In this document: positions 1 to 8,606 of the stretch, piece after piece | Numbering within the stretch: position 1 is the stretch's first letter | Layout: each line of letters begins with the position of its first letter | Source: 55-13 sp037190145 | GTDB taxonomy: Bacteria; Armatimonadota; Fimbriimonadia; Fimbriimonadales; Fimbriimonadaceae | Length of the DNA stretch: 64,000 nt | NCBI GenBank assembly: GCA_037190145.1 | Contig: JBBCJU010000009.1 | Coordinates: 62,001 to 126,000, forward strand | Direction: 5' to 3' | Notes under the pieces: generated by a model | Databases searched by the model: none | The model's input: only the letters and a program-made list of their open reading frames with translations | Told to the model about the DNA's origin: nothing | Translations under genes and position numbers: made by a program

Positions 1-2
1 TT

Positions 3-470
3 GGGATCGATAACAAAACCGCCTTTCTTGATGAGGTCCAATGGGCGATGTGGGCGGTCGTAGTGATGTCCATCTTCACTGGCCTTGGCCCTCGCATGGT
101 GCTCTTTCTGGCCGGGTTGGTGGGCATTCCCCAAGAGCTCTATGAAGCTGGAGCCCTGGATGGGGCGACGGGTTGGAAGGCTTTCTTGCGTATAACATTG
201 CCCATGTTGATTCCAACTACGTTCTTCGTAGTTGTCACCTCTACAATCTCGGCGCTCCAGATATTCACTCCAATCTACATGATGACCAAGGGTGGACCAG
301 AGGAATCGACCGATGTGGTTGGCTACCACATCTATACAGAAGCCTGGGTGAACTTCAATACCGGTTTGGCATCCGCGAAGTCATTTGTTCTGCTCATCGC
401 CATTGCGGCGATCTCGTTGGTGCAGTTCAGGATGATGAAGAGTCAGCTGAAGGGGTACAGCGCGGCATGA
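3..470 (+). CDS. Sugar ABC transporter permease, MalF-type, 5'-truncated
   Basis: This is the C-terminal part of an inner-membrane permease of a carbohydrate ABC importer. The frame is open to the left edge, so the true start lies outside the window. The EAA loop that contacts the ATPase is visible as EAGALDGATGWKAFLRITLP, and hydrophobic segments lie on both sides of it. The end is followed by an ATGA overlap with a small ORF and then by a second, MalG-type permease, which is the usual MalF-MalG gene order. The substrate cannot be told from the sequence. The solute-binding protein is presumably upstream. Confidence 0.9.
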   Translation, partial: GIDNKTAFLDEVQWAMWAVVVMSIFTGLGPRMVLFLAGLVGIPQELYEAGALDGATGWKAFLRITLPMLIPTTFFVVVTSTISALQIFTPIYMMTKGGPEESTDVVGYHIYTEAWVNFNTGLASAKSFVLLIAIAAISLVQFRMMKSQLKGYSAA

Positions 471-649
471 TGTATCGCTTGGCGGATTGCGTACAGGGAT
501 CGACCGAAGGTTGTTGCGATAGCGGCTTTTGCCACTGGCCAATGCTGCTGGCGGTAGTTGGGATTCCGGCAGCGATTCTTTTCTTACTGCTTAGGCGTGG
601 CAATTGGGATAACCAATTTTCGTTTCGCGAGAAGGTGAAGCGAAAGTGA
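467..649 (+). CDS. Small single-pass membrane protein between two permeases
   Basis: A 60-residue ORF fills the gap between the two permease genes. Its ATG overlaps the stop of the first permease (ATGA), and its TGA overlaps the GTG start of the second (GTGA), which suggests translational coupling on both sides. It has an N-terminal part with four cysteines (residues 8, 16, 17, 22), one predicted membrane helix at about residues 26-42, and a basic tail ending KVKRK. I do not recognise a family. It may be an accessory subunit of the transporter or only a translated spacer. A second ATG follows immediately at 470. Confidence 0.5.
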   Translation: MMYRLADCVQGSTEGCCDSGFCHWPMLLAVVGIPAAILFLLLRRGNWDNQFSFREKVKRK

Positions 650-1470
650 AAGCGGTCAAATCCACCCTCAATTACGTCTTCCTCATCGCCCTCGCGCTGT
701 TCTTGCTGGCTCCGTTCGTTTGGATGGTGCTGGTTTCGCTTCACCCAAGCAAGACACCCATTCCGACCCTCAATTTGATCATTCCTAAAGAGCCTGCTTG
801 GGACAATTATTCCAAGGTTTTGTTCATGCCAAACCTGCCCGTAGGGCGCTTCTTCTTGAACACGGTCTTTGTCACCATTTGTGTAGTTATTGGGCAGTTG
901 TTTGTCAGTTCGTTGGCAGCATACGGATTCGCTCGTTTTCAATTCAGGGGACGAGACGCAACGTTCGCCCTGTTTTTGGCCTCAATGATGTTCGCCGGGC
1001 CCGTGACTCAGATTCCGGTGTATCTCATCGTGCAAAAACTGGGTTGGCTAGATACCTATGCCGCGCTCATCGTTCCCGGCATCTCATCTGCATTCACTGT
1101 GTTCTTACTTCGCCAAGCCTTTCTTGCGATTCCCAAGGAACTGGATGAAGCCGCAAAACTGGATGGCGCTGGTTATTTTCGAATCTACTGGCAAGTATTG
1201 TTGCCCTTGGCCAAGCCCTCTATGGCTACCGCTGCGGCGTTCACCTTCTTTGGAGCCTGGACAGACTTCTTCTGGCCTATGCTCTCCACGAACTCAACCC
1301 ATCTGAGAACATTGGAAGTAGGACTATCCATCTTCAAAAACAGCTATGGCGGAGCAAACTGGCCACTCCAGATGACCGCTGCGGTCATCGTGATGCTCCC
1401 TCTACTCATTGTGTTCCTATTCTGCCAACGCTACTTTGTCCGGGGCGTTATGCTGGGAAGCATCAAGTAA
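646..1470 (+). CDS. Sugar ABC transporter permease, MalG-type
   Basis: This is the second inner-membrane permease of a carbohydrate ABC importer (274 residues, GTG start). The N-terminus has a cytoplasmic stub and a first membrane helix, followed by about five more helices. The EAA loop is visible near residues 170-195 as DEAAKLDGAGYFRIYWQVLL. The protein ends in a short basic tail (MLGSIK), as is common in MalG-type permeases. The GTG overlaps the stop of the upstream 60-residue ORF, so all three genes are probably one transcript. The substrate is unknown. Confidence 0.93.
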   Translation: MKAVKSTLNYVFLIALALFLLAPFVWMVLVSLHPSKTPIPTLNLIIPKEPAWDNYSKVLFMPNLPVGRFFLNTVFVTICVVIGQLFVSSLAAYGFARFQFRGRDATFALFLASMMFAGPVTQIPVYLIVQKLGWLDTYAALIVPGISSAFTVFLLRQAFLAIPKELDEAAKLDGAGYFRIYWQVLLPLAKPSMATAAAFTFFGAWTDFFWPMLSTNSTHLRTLEVGLSIFKNSYGGANWPLQMTAAVIVMLPLLIVFLFCQRYFVRGVMLGSIK

Positions 1471-1491
1471 GCGCGGGTACAACTAATCCCA

Positions 1492-2064
1492 ATGACCCGC
1501 ACCGCCCTTATTCCGACCCTTGTCCCCAGCCAAACACTTTGGAAGCAGATTGGTCTTGTCCTTGGCGGAGCAACTTTGACCGCCCTATTGGCTCAAGTAA
1601 CAATTCCTTGGGAGCCCGTTCCGTTTACGCTCCAAACCTTGGCGGTTACCCTGTGCGGAATCACGCTGGGTTGGAGGTTAGGAATGATGAGCCAGCTCGC
1701 TTACTTGGCAGCCGGCGCAAGTGGATTGCCGGTTTTTGCCGATGCCTCTTTTGGGTTCCTAAAACTATTCGGCCCTACCGGAGGTTATTTGTGGGGATTC
1801 GTATTGGCGGCGGGCATCCTTGGCTGGATGGCCGAGCGAGGTTGGGATCGTAAGTTCTGGCGAACCTGTGTGGCCCTCGCCGCAGCCAATTTGGTGATCC
1901 TAGTTCTGGGGAGTCTGTGGCTTTCCGTAATGATTGGCCTCGAAGCAGCCATCGCTAAAGGTTTCCTTCCCTTCTTGACCGGCGCGGTTGCAAAGTCTGC
2001 GGTTGTCATCGCAGCCATGCCGGTGGCTTGGAAGCTTGTAGACAAGGACAAAGCGAGTGGCTAA
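1492..2064 (+). CDS. bioY: BioY-type biotin transporter (S component)
   Basis: This 190-residue hydrophobic protein resembles the substrate-binding S component of an energy-coupling-factor transporter for biotin. BioY features are visible: IPWEPVPFTLQTLAV near residues 39-53, then the glycine-rich LAAGASGLPVFA and GPTGGYLWGF segments. About six membrane helices are predicted. No ATPase or T component is adjacent, so it either works alone or uses shared ECF parts encoded elsewhere. It starts 21 bases after the permease gene and overlaps the start of purK by 8 bases, suggesting cotranscription. No BirA operator was recognised upstream. Confidence 0.9.
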   Translation: MTRTALIPTLVPSQTLWKQIGLVLGGATLTALLAQVTIPWEPVPFTLQTLAVTLCGITLGWRLGMMSQLAYLAAGASGLPVFADASFGFLKLFGPTGGYLWGFVLAAGILGWMAERGWDRKFWRTCVALAAANLVILVLGSLWLSVMIGLEAAIAKGFLPFLTGAVAKSAVVIAAMPVAWKLVDKDKASG

Positions 2065-3166
2065 GTTTGACATCGGGTTCCTAGGCGGAGGCCAGTTGGC
2101 TCGAATGTCGATTCAGGCCGCTCAGCGTATGGGATTGAAATGCCTCTCCCTTGACCCAGGGGAAGACACTCCAGCATCCCAGATTGCAGCTTCGCTGGTC
2201 GGCTCACTCAACGACCCGACTAAGATTGCTGAACTCGCCAACCAATGTCAGCGAATCACGTTGGAGAATGAGTTTATACCGGCGCAGGCCATTCGAGACT
2301 CAGGCTTGGATGAGCAAAAGATTGTGCCCGGAATCGATGCCCTGGCGACGATTCAGGACAAGCTTCTGCAACGCCAAGCCATGGATCGAGCAGGAGTGCC
2401 TTCTCCCAAGGCAATTGAACTCACAGATGCCGCAACTGCCGAGCGCGAGATCGGGTTTCCCATGGTCATCAAGTCGCGATTTGGTGGTTACGATGGAAAG
2501 GGAACACGGTATGCAAGGAACCTAGAGGAACTTGAAGGTTTTCGAGACCTCTGGGAACCTGGAGGATGGTTGGCGGAAGCTTTTGTTCCATTCAAACGCG
2601 AACTCGCTGCGATGGTTTTCATCGACACCCAGAATCGAGGAGCTTTCCCAACGATGGAGACCGTACAAACAAACCACGTTTGCGATCTTGTGTTTCCATC
2701 AGGCGTAGACGCATCAGAAATTGCGATCGCCGCGGTTGAAGCAGTGGGCGGTCGAGGACTCTTCGGAGTCGAAATGTTTGAGCTGGAATCTGGAGAAATC
2801 TCAATCAATGAACTTGCTCCTCGCCCCCACAATACCGGTCACTACACCTTGGACTGGGGAGGCGTTTCTCAGTTTGAGCAGCATGTTCGCTTAGTGATGG
2901 AGTATCCACTGTCCTCGCCCGTGGGCCAAGCCACCTGCATGGCAAACCTGCTGGGCCAGCCGGGCGCTGGCGACTACCGTACCTCAATGCCCCATGCTCT
3001 CACCGATCCCGGAGTTCACTTCCATTGGTATGGAAAGGTGGAATCAAAGCCAGGGCGAAAAATGGGGCACTTGAATGTGGTGGGGGGAGAAAACCTACCC
3101 GAACGTGCGAAACAAGCCAGAGATCGCTTCTACATAGCATGGACTTCCAAAGAAAGTCGAACATAA
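2057..3166 (+). CDS. purK: 5-(carboxyamino)imidazole ribonucleotide synthase
   Basis: PurK carries out the ATP- and bicarbonate-dependent carboxylation of aminoimidazole ribonucleotide in purine synthesis. The protein has 369 residues, close to the family norm. The N-terminal FLGGGQLARM signature is followed by an ATP-grasp fold with PMVIKSRFGGYDGKGT near residues 135-150, and NELAPRPHNTGHYT near 251-264. The start is GTG at 2057, inside the end of bioY. PurE is not adjacent. A hairpin terminator follows. Confidence 0.95.
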   Translation: MAKFDIGFLGGGQLARMSIQAAQRMGLKCLSLDPGEDTPASQIAASLVGSLNDPTKIAELANQCQRITLENEFIPAQAIRDSGLDEQKIVPGIDALATIQDKLLQRQAMDRAGVPSPKAIELTDAATAEREIGFPMVIKSRFGGYDGKGTRYARNLEELEGFRDLWEPGGWLAEAFVPFKRELAAMVFIDTQNRGAFPTMETVQTNHVCDLVFPSGVDASEIAIAAVEAVGGRGLFGVEMFELESGEISINELAPRPHNTGHYTLDWGGVSQFEQHVRLVMEYPLSSPVGQATCMANLLGQPGAGDYRTSMPHALTDPGVHFHWYGKVESKPGRKMGHLNVVGGENLPERAKQARDRFYIAWTSKESRT

Positions 3167-3209
3167 GTGCATGTTTTAATCCAAATTCATGGATTCTTCA
3201 AAACAGGAG

Positions 3210-3238
3210 AGGGTCACTAGCCGGAAGCTGGTGACCCT
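3210..3238. terminator. Bidirectional hairpin terminator between purK and rbsK
   Basis: The arms AGGGTCAC and GTGACCCT extend inward by four more pairs (one G-T), leaving the loop CGGAA: a 12-bp stem with a 5-base loop. A short T run follows on the + strand, and TCCTGTTTTG follows on the - strand. It sits between the convergent ends of purK (3166) and the ribokinase gene (3244), so it probably serves both. Confidence 0.8.
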
Positions 3239-3243
3239 TTCGA

Positions 3244-4161
3244 TTAGTACAGAGATCCGGCCAATTCTTTAACTGACACTAAGTCGGGCATCGACGATTG
3301 GGCTCCATGCTTAGTCGTCGACAGGGCCGCCACGCAGTTAGCCAAAGGAACCGCATTTCCAAACTCGCGCCCTTCAGCCAAGAACCAAGCTAACGCTCCG
3401 CTGAAGGCATCTCCTGCTCCCGTTGTATCCACCGCTTTCACGCTGGGGGGTGCAAAATGCTTTCCGGTCTTTGGAGTCGCCCAATAACTTCCTCGCTCGC
3501 CAAGGGTGATGACGATGTTTCGAATGCCCTTCTCCAAAAGAATGCAGCTAGCGGTTCGGCAACTGTCCTCATCTACGGGCGCAACACCAGTTAGGAACTC
3601 CGTTTCCGTCTCGTTTGGAGTGATCGTATTGCACTTGGAAAGGAGTTCATCCGACAAATCGCAAGCGGGAGCCGGGTTGAGAACAAAGAAAGGAGCTTCG
3701 GAAGCGGCCATGACAGCTTCAACTGGGATTTCTAGTTGAGCTAAAACCACCTCGGGGCGAGCATTCGCAATGGCACTTCGAACGTGATCTGCCGCAACGC
3801 TTTTGTTGGACCCTGCAGCCACTACAATCATGTTGCTCCCATGCTCGCCAACGAGAATAGCGGCCGTTCCGGAAGGCAAAGATTCATCTTCGCGTAGGAA
3901 CTGAGTTTGAACTCCAACCGATTCGAGACTTTGCCGCAGAGATGCTCCGTAAGCATCTTTTCCAATACACCCAATAAAGCTGACATTGCCGCCAATCTTT
4001 GCGATGGTTGCCGCTTGGTTCGCTCCTTTACCCCCCGGGTGCGTATTGAATGAACCACCCATGACTGTCTCACCAGGCCTAGGAAGGTTTGGACTTACAA
4101 AAACAAGATCGAGGTTTGTGCTTCCTACGACGGCGACAAGCGGGTTGCCCATTAAAGTCAT
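3244..4161 (-). CDS. rbsK: Ribokinase (PfkB family)
   Basis: This is a 305-residue sugar kinase expected to phosphorylate ribose to ribose-5-phosphate with ATP. The N-terminal VVGSTNLDLV strand, the HPGGKGANQA substrate-binding signature near residues 41-50, and the C-terminal DTTGAGDAFSGALAWF signature with the catalytic Asp are all present. NPAPA in the middle is also typical of ribokinases. The first ATG (4161) has another ATG three codons on (MGNPLV), and either could be the start. The gene stands alone, with no ribose transporter adjacent. It is convergent with purK and divergent from the propeller gene. Confidence 0.93.
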   Translation of the reverse strand: MTLMGNPLVAVVGSTNLDLVFVSPNLPRPGETVMGGSFNTHPGGKGANQAATIAKIGGNVSFIGCIGKDAYGASLRQSLESVGVQTQFLREDESLPSGTAAILVGEHGSNMIVVAAGSNKSVAADHVRSAIANARPEVVLAQLEIPVEAVMAASEAPFFVLNPAPACDLSDELLSKCNTITPNETETEFLTGVAPVDEDSCRTASCILLEKGIRNIVITLGERGSYWATPKTGKHFAPPSVKAVDTTGAGDAFSGALAWFLAEGREFGNAVPLANCVAALSTTKHGAQSSMPDLVSVKELAGSLY

Positions 4162-4337
4162 CGTACATGACCCAGCTTAAGCTTCAGAGAGTCCATTTCA
4201 GAAAATAGTAACGATGTTAATCTGAGGCAAGCAAACTCCATCGACGGAGCATCAATTACACGCAGAATCGTCAGCATCCTAACGCTTTCGATAACGGAGA
4301 GATGCAAGCGTGAACTTTTCGCGCAACAATAGTAAAC

Positions 4338-5453
4338 ATGATTTCTGCCTTGCTTTTGCTGGTAACGCAGCCAGCCGCTCATCTCCATTCTTGCAACGCC
4401 TTCTTGCCAGAATATGACGAAGCCGGTGGCCTTTATGCAAGTATGGTTCAGCAAAGCGAACCATATTCCCTAAAGGTGGAATCCAATCCAGAAGAAACCA
4501 ACCTTAGCAACTTAACCCAACTTACGTTTGGCGGTCAAAATGCTGAGGCTTATTGGAGCGTGGATGGCAAGACGATTACTTACCAAACCAAGCAGCCTGG
4601 CTATCCGGACGAGCAGATTTTCACCATGAATGCCAACGGGTCCAAGAAGACCTTGATGAGCACCGGCAAGGGACGTTGCACCTGTAGCTACTTCACACCC
4701 GACAAGAAATGGCTCTATTTCAGTAGCACCCATGAAAAGAATGAGGGCGCACAAAAGGCACTCGATATGAGCAAGGGCTATTTCTGGATGGTAAATCCAG
4801 ACTTCGCCATCTACCGCCGTTCCACTGATCCAAAGAAGACCGAATTACAGAAAATTCTCCAACTCCCTGGCTATGCCGCCGAAACCACAATTGCGCCGAA
4901 CGGCAAATACTTGACCTTTACCGCAAGCCATGAAGGTGACCTAGAGATTTATCGCGCCGATCTGGACGGAAAAAACATCAAGCGTTTGACCACCGAAGAA
5001 GGCTATGACGGAGGTCCATTTGTTAGTTGGGATTCCAAGAAGATTGTCTATCGACGCGACTTGATCGAGAACGATCAGGAGCGTGACGAATATAAAAAGC
5101 TTCTTGCCGAAAATCTTGTTCGCCCCAGCAAACTTGAGATTTGGATCATGGACGCAGACGGTTCCAATAAGAAGCAAGTCACGAACTTAGGCTGCGCTTC
5201 GTTCGCCCCGTTTATTCACCCAGACGGAAAACGAATCATCTTCTCCACAAACTACGGTGATCCACGAGGTCGAGAGTTTGATCTTTGGATCATCAATGTT
5301 GACGGCACCGGTTTGAAGCGCGTCACCAAGACTCCTGACTTTGATGGCTTCCCCATGTTCTCTAAGGATGGTAAGAAGTTGCTCTTTGCCTCCAACCGAT
5401 ACGGGAAAGTGCGCGGCGAAACAAACGTGTTTGTTGCAGATTGGAAAGACTAA
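4338..5453 (+). CDS. Exported TolB-like beta-propeller protein
   Basis: This 371-residue protein contains repeated PD40/WD40-like units of the TolB type: YWSVDGKTITYQT, YFTPDKKWLYFSS, TIAPNGKYLTF, FIHPDGKRIIFSTN and FSKDGKKLLFASN, together with paired IMDADGSNKKQVT and IINVDGTGLKRVT blades. A short N-terminal hydrophobic stretch (ISALLLLVT) suggests export. Such periplasmic propellers often bind other proteins or peptides. No Tol or Pal gene is nearby, so I do not call it TolB itself. A terminator-like inverted repeat follows. Confidence 0.85.
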   Translation: MISALLLLVTQPAAHLHSCNAFLPEYDEAGGLYASMVQQSEPYSLKVESNPEETNLSNLTQLTFGGQNAEAYWSVDGKTITYQTKQPGYPDEQIFTMNANGSKKTLMSTGKGRCTCSYFTPDKKWLYFSSTHEKNEGAQKALDMSKGYFWMVNPDFAIYRRSTDPKKTELQKILQLPGYAAETTIAPNGKYLTFTASHEGDLEIYRADLDGKNIKRLTTEEGYDGGPFVSWDSKKIVYRRDLIENDQERDEYKKLLAENLVRPSKLEIWIMDADGSNKKQVTNLGCASFAPFIHPDGKRIIFSTNYGDPRGREFDLWIINVDGTGLKRVTKTPDFDGFPMFSKDGKKLLFASNRYGKVRGETNVFVADWKD

Positions 5454-5464
5454 AGCCTTTTCTC

Positions 5465-5515
5465 CTAGGAATATGAACCGACGCCTCCCCAAAAGGATCG
5501 CCGGTTCATACCTAG
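5465..5515. terminator. Long inverted repeat between convergent genes
   Basis: The arms TATGAACCG (5472-5480) and CGGTTCATA (5502-5510) are perfect. They extend outward, after a two-base AA bulge, into CTAGG (5465-5469) and CCTAG (5511-5515). The 21-base loop contains CCTCCCCAAAAGG, which could fold again. It lies between the ends of the propeller gene (5453) and vapC (5554). There is no strong T tract, so termination may be weak or factor-dependent. Confidence 0.6.
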
Positions 5516-5553
5516 TTAAAGCCAGCCCCGGGATTCGATTGTTCGAATACGCC

Positions 5554-5949
5554 CTATACTGCGAGTTGAAGATCGGTGTGGGAGAAATCGTTACCTTTAA
5601 AAAGCAGCGGTTCTCTGCTCTCTTTTGCCAGCGCGTAGGAAAAACAGTCCCCGAAGTTTAGCTGAGCGGGGTGACCAGACCCTTTACCAAAATCCCGATA
5701 GGCTTGGCGGGCAATTTGGGCTTGGGTAGTAGATACCGGTTGAACAACGATCACTAAATCGTGGATAAGCTGATCTAGTCGACCACTCAATACAGGGTCT
5801 CCCACCCGATCTATAAGTATCGACACCTCTACGTATGAAGCCGCAGAGATTGATGACGGCTTCCGGTCTGAAACGATAGTAGCTATCAACTCCTCAAAAC
5901 CTTCTTCCGCTTTCAGGATCGCAATCAAGACCGAAGAATCAATAATCAC
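5554..5949 (-). CDS. vapC: VapC-type PIN-domain toxin
   Basis: This 131-residue PIN-domain ribonuclease is the likely toxin of a type II module. The acidic residues expected at the active site are visible: Asp in MIIDSSVLIAIL (residue 4), Glu in YVEVSILI near residue 41, and Asp in NFGDCFSYALA near 101, followed by PLLFKGNDFSHTDL. It starts with GTG, and the stop of vapB overlaps this start (GTGA), the usual coupled arrangement with the antitoxin first. The target RNA is unknown. Confidence 0.92.
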   Translation of the reverse strand: MIIDSSVLIAILKAEEGFEELIATIVSDRKPSSISAASYVEVSILIDRVGDPVLSGRLDQLIHDLVIVVQPVSTTQAQIARQAYRDFGKGSGHPAQLNFGDCFSYALAKESREPLLFKGNDFSHTDLQLAV

Positions 5950-6191
5950 TTCGGCAATCCCAGTTCATCGTAGAGCTCATTATCGAGGTTCGCTTTCTTG
6001 AATTCCGCTGGAATCCGAGAAGAAGCATCTTTCGCAATTGCCAAAGCGCTCTTCATCCTTTGATCCCGCTCAAGCTCCCAGAGCTTGTCCTTCACGGCTT
6101 GAGTAATGGCTTCCGTAATGCTCGTACCCATTAAGGATGCTAGTTGTTGCGCCAGCCGATGAGCCTCGGGGCTTTTAATATTCATCGCCAT
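5946..6191 (-). CDS. vapB: VapB-type antitoxin (PSK/Rv0623-like)
   Basis: From MAMNIKSPEAHRLAQQL the protein has 81 residues. It looks like the small transcription-factor-type antitoxins paired with PIN toxins: an N-terminal MNIKS strand, then helices (ITEAITQAVKDKLWELE), then a flexible acidic tail that would mask VapC. An upstream ATG at 6233 is in frame, but it would force the palindrome at 6194-6226 into the coding region. I therefore prefer 6191 (or MNIKS at 6185). The gene follows the 734-residue gene at 6242 on the same strand. Confidence 0.85.
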   Translation of the reverse strand: MAMNIKSPEAHRLAQQLASLMGTSITEAITQAVKDKLWELERDQRMKSALAIAKDASSRIPAEFKKANLDNELYDELGLPK

Positions 6192-6193
6192 GT

Positions 6194-6226
6194 CTATCTT
6201 TATACCATCAATCGGTATAAAGGTAG
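6194..6226. promoter_or_regulatory. Palindromic operator immediately before vapB
   Basis: CTATCTTTATACC and GGTATAAAGGTAG form an inverted repeat with 12 of 13 positions matching and a 7-base spacer. It ends two bases before the chosen vapB start. On the - strand the arm nearer the gene contains TATAAAG, which could act as a -10 box. Such palindromes are the usual binding sites for VapBC autorepression. Its position leaves no room for a Shine-Dalgarno site, suggesting a leaderless or almost leaderless transcript. Confidence 0.75.
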
Positions 6227-6241
6227 ACCCCATTCCGTCGC

Positions 6242-8446
6242 CTAATCCAAACGAGGCGGAGCGGTTTGAACTCCACCGCCTCCACCACCACCTGAGTTGT
6301 AGTTCGGCGGCTTCATGTTTTTGTATTGCTCACGAAGTCGCGACAAAGCATCTTCTAGTTGCTTCTTTATGTCTGCCGGAAGCTTATCAAGTGTTACTGA
6401 TTCTCCGGAATAAGTCTTGTCCGTTAACTGCAAACTGAGAGAGACTTTCCTCGTAAACTCCACATCGAAAGTTAACATCCTTTGAATGCCAGTTCGCACT
6501 TTGGTTATCTTCCCTCGGGCGTAGCCAGGTTCGCTCATCCAGGGGAAAAACTCCGGCCTTTCGTATTGGAACAGTGTCTGGGCAAGGCTGTTCAAATCCT
6601 GTGCAGACTCCCCGTACATGATCTGATCGTTGCCCTCTCGTTCCGGGGTGCTAAAGAACATTGAGTTCGTCCGATCCTGAATGATCAGCTTTTCTGAGCC
6701 TGTAAAACCGTTGGGAAGGATCTCGGTTGGTTCACTATCAAGACCTCCCCCGTAGATCACATTATCTTCAGCTTGGGCAAGTGCAAAGTCTTCTTGTTGA
6801 TAGTTCACCTGAAGCCGAGACCATGGACTATCGAACACCATGCTGCGGAAAATATCAATTTGAGCACGCTGTAGAGACTGGAACGGGATGGGCACACCTG
6901 TCTTTGCGGCTTGTCGTTGTTGAGGCGTTAAGGACCCGTACAACCGCAGAGTGTCCCACTCCCCATCATAAGTCACGCCATCACGAAGAATGCCTGACAT
7001 TGAAAGAAGGAATGTTGGCAGCAAGCTCTCGCGCTCCATCCCACTTCGGTAAGCAAAGGCAGAGCGATTCTCTAGAGTCTGGCGTCCATCTTTGGCTACT
7101 TGGCGAATGTATTGGCCAAGCGTAACGCGATCCAATCGATTCTTTCTCGTTTCAGAACCCACAATTGGACGCATTTCAAGCCAAGAACCGTCCCATACCG
7201 TTTCCATCCCATACCCTCTGGCAATCGTGAGAAACGTTGCCGGTTTGATGCTAGTAGCCCCCGTCATCGCACTATAAATCATCATTTCCGTGGGCACACA
7301 AACGATGTCCACATCGCGAATCTTGGCGGTACTGATCACACATTCAGTAGGGATAAGGGAGAGGGGCTCTACCTTATCTGGATTCAGCAGAATTTGCTGA
7401 GCCTCAGGAGGCAGCTTAATCGCAAACGTTCCCCGATTTGCCTGCGGGTTCTTGCTTGCCTCACGCATGGCATCCGTAATCTGTTGACTGACACCAGTGA
7501 TTTCAATTTCTGGCTCGTTCGGCGTAGCCTGAGCCTCGGTGATGCGGCGGTTCTGAGCTTCCCAATCCCAGCCGATGTTATCTTGAGCCTGCCCCACAAG
7601 ACGACCCCGGTCATCACTCAGTACGATGCGTACCTGGATGCCACGAGATTCAGCTGAGCGGCTCAAGCTAAGGATCAGCTTGCCCATCTTCCGCTGCGAG
7701 GGATCAATCATATTGTCGTAGTAATAGTGAGATTGATTGGGCTTACGGTCTCGCACCAGTTTAATCGCCTTGGCCCACATGGTTTGATCCTTGACGAACT
7801 GTTGAATAAGGGGCTGGATGTTCCCTGGGAGTTGAGTTTGAGCCCGATTCGGCATATTGGACATCACGACTCTGCGACCGTCGGGAATTGAGGCCAAAAG
7901 TTTGGCGTCCAATGATGATGTGATTTTGCGCAAGAGGCGATAGGCAGGACCTTCGCTTTGCAGACGTTGCATTTCACGCCAATCAACCTGTTGCCCCGAG
8001 TTCTGGCGCTCTTGAAAGGAATCTAATCGTTCAGCATTTAGACTAGCCGAGCGGTCGCTAATGGGTTGCTCTTCAGATATGACTTTCTTGTAACGATCAA
8101 GCCCTTCTTGGATCTGAACCGCGAGCCGTTCCTGCTCCGCAACAGCCTCCCTCCTCCGAATTGAATCGTTCCGGATCAAGCGCTGACCGTTGGCAGTTTG
8201 CTCCCACTCCGCTCCCGTTGCGGACGAAATTTTTTGGAGAAGCACCCGTAAGGGCACATCTGTCACCTTGATGATCAAAATATCTTCTTTAGTGCTGACC
8301 ATCGCCTCCAGCGGGTATCCCACCTGCTTAGACAACTCGGCAATCGCTACCGGAGCGGAGGCAGCTCTGACTTCAGCAGAGACCCTTCGATCTAGATCTT
8401 GTGCGGCGATATTTGCAACAACAACGAGAGGCAAGAGAACATTCAT
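6242..8446 (-). CDS. Large exported protein with secretin-N0/STN-like N-terminus
   Basis: This 734-residue protein has a short N-terminal signal-like segment (MNVLLPLVVVANIAAQ). Residues 20-95 resemble the STN/N0 domain of secretins and TonB receptors (AIAELSKQVGYPLEAM, VPLRVLLQKISSATG). A charged, probably helical part follows (about 95-150), then a long region with no family I recognise. The tail has seven glycines in a row before VQTAPPRLD. There is no secretin pore domain, so it is probably a periplasmic protein rather than a channel. It may be lineage-specific. VapB follows after about 50 bases. Confidence 0.7.
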   Translation of the reverse strand: MNVLLPLVVVANIAAQDLDRRVSAEVRAASAPVAIAELSKQVGYPLEAMVSTKEDILIIKVTDVPLRVLLQKISSATGAEWEQTANGQRLIRNDSIRRREAVAEQERLAVQIQEGLDRYKKVISEEQPISDRSASLNAERLDSFQERQNSGQQVDWREMQRLQSEGPAYRLLRKITSSLDAKLLASIPDGRRVVMSNMPNRAQTQLPGNIQPLIQQFVKDQTMWAKAIKLVRDRKPNQSHYYYDNMIDPSQRKMGKLILSLSRSAESRGIQVRIVLSDDRGRLVGQAQDNIGWDWEAQNRRITEAQATPNEPEIEITGVSQQITDAMREASKNPQANRGTFAIKLPPEAQQILLNPDKVEPLSLIPTECVISTAKIRDVDIVCVPTEMMIYSAMTGATSIKPATFLTIARGYGMETVWDGSWLEMRPIVGSETRKNRLDRVTLGQYIRQVAKDGRQTLENRSAFAYRSGMERESLLPTFLLSMSGILRDGVTYDGEWDTLRLYGSLTPQQRQAAKTGVPIPFQSLQRAQIDIFRSMVFDSPWSRLQVNYQQEDFALAQAEDNVIYGGGLDSEPTEILPNGFTGSEKLIIQDRTNSMFFSTPEREGNDQIMYGESAQDLNSLAQTLFQYERPEFFPWMSEPGYARGKITKVRTGIQRMLTFDVEFTRKVSLSLQLTDKTYSGESVTLDKLPADIKKQLEDALSRLREQYKNMKPPNYNSGGGGGGGVQTAPPRLD

Positions 8447-8606
8447 CAGTAACTATCGCGCAGTGTAACCCTGTTGCGCTACGAATGCCAATAGGTGACC
8501 TACTCGACAAGGTTAAGGAAAGGTATATTGACTCTAGAAAGAAGACTCCTTGCCTCCGAAAATAATATTTCGCCGCGCAAGGTGGCGATTGTATCAGGAG
8601 GCGAAT

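Noticed and set aside
8550..8606. Start of aconitase at ATG 8550
   Set aside because: The extra 19 residues are unlike AcnA, while AGGAGG and TTG at 8607 give the canonical N-terminus.
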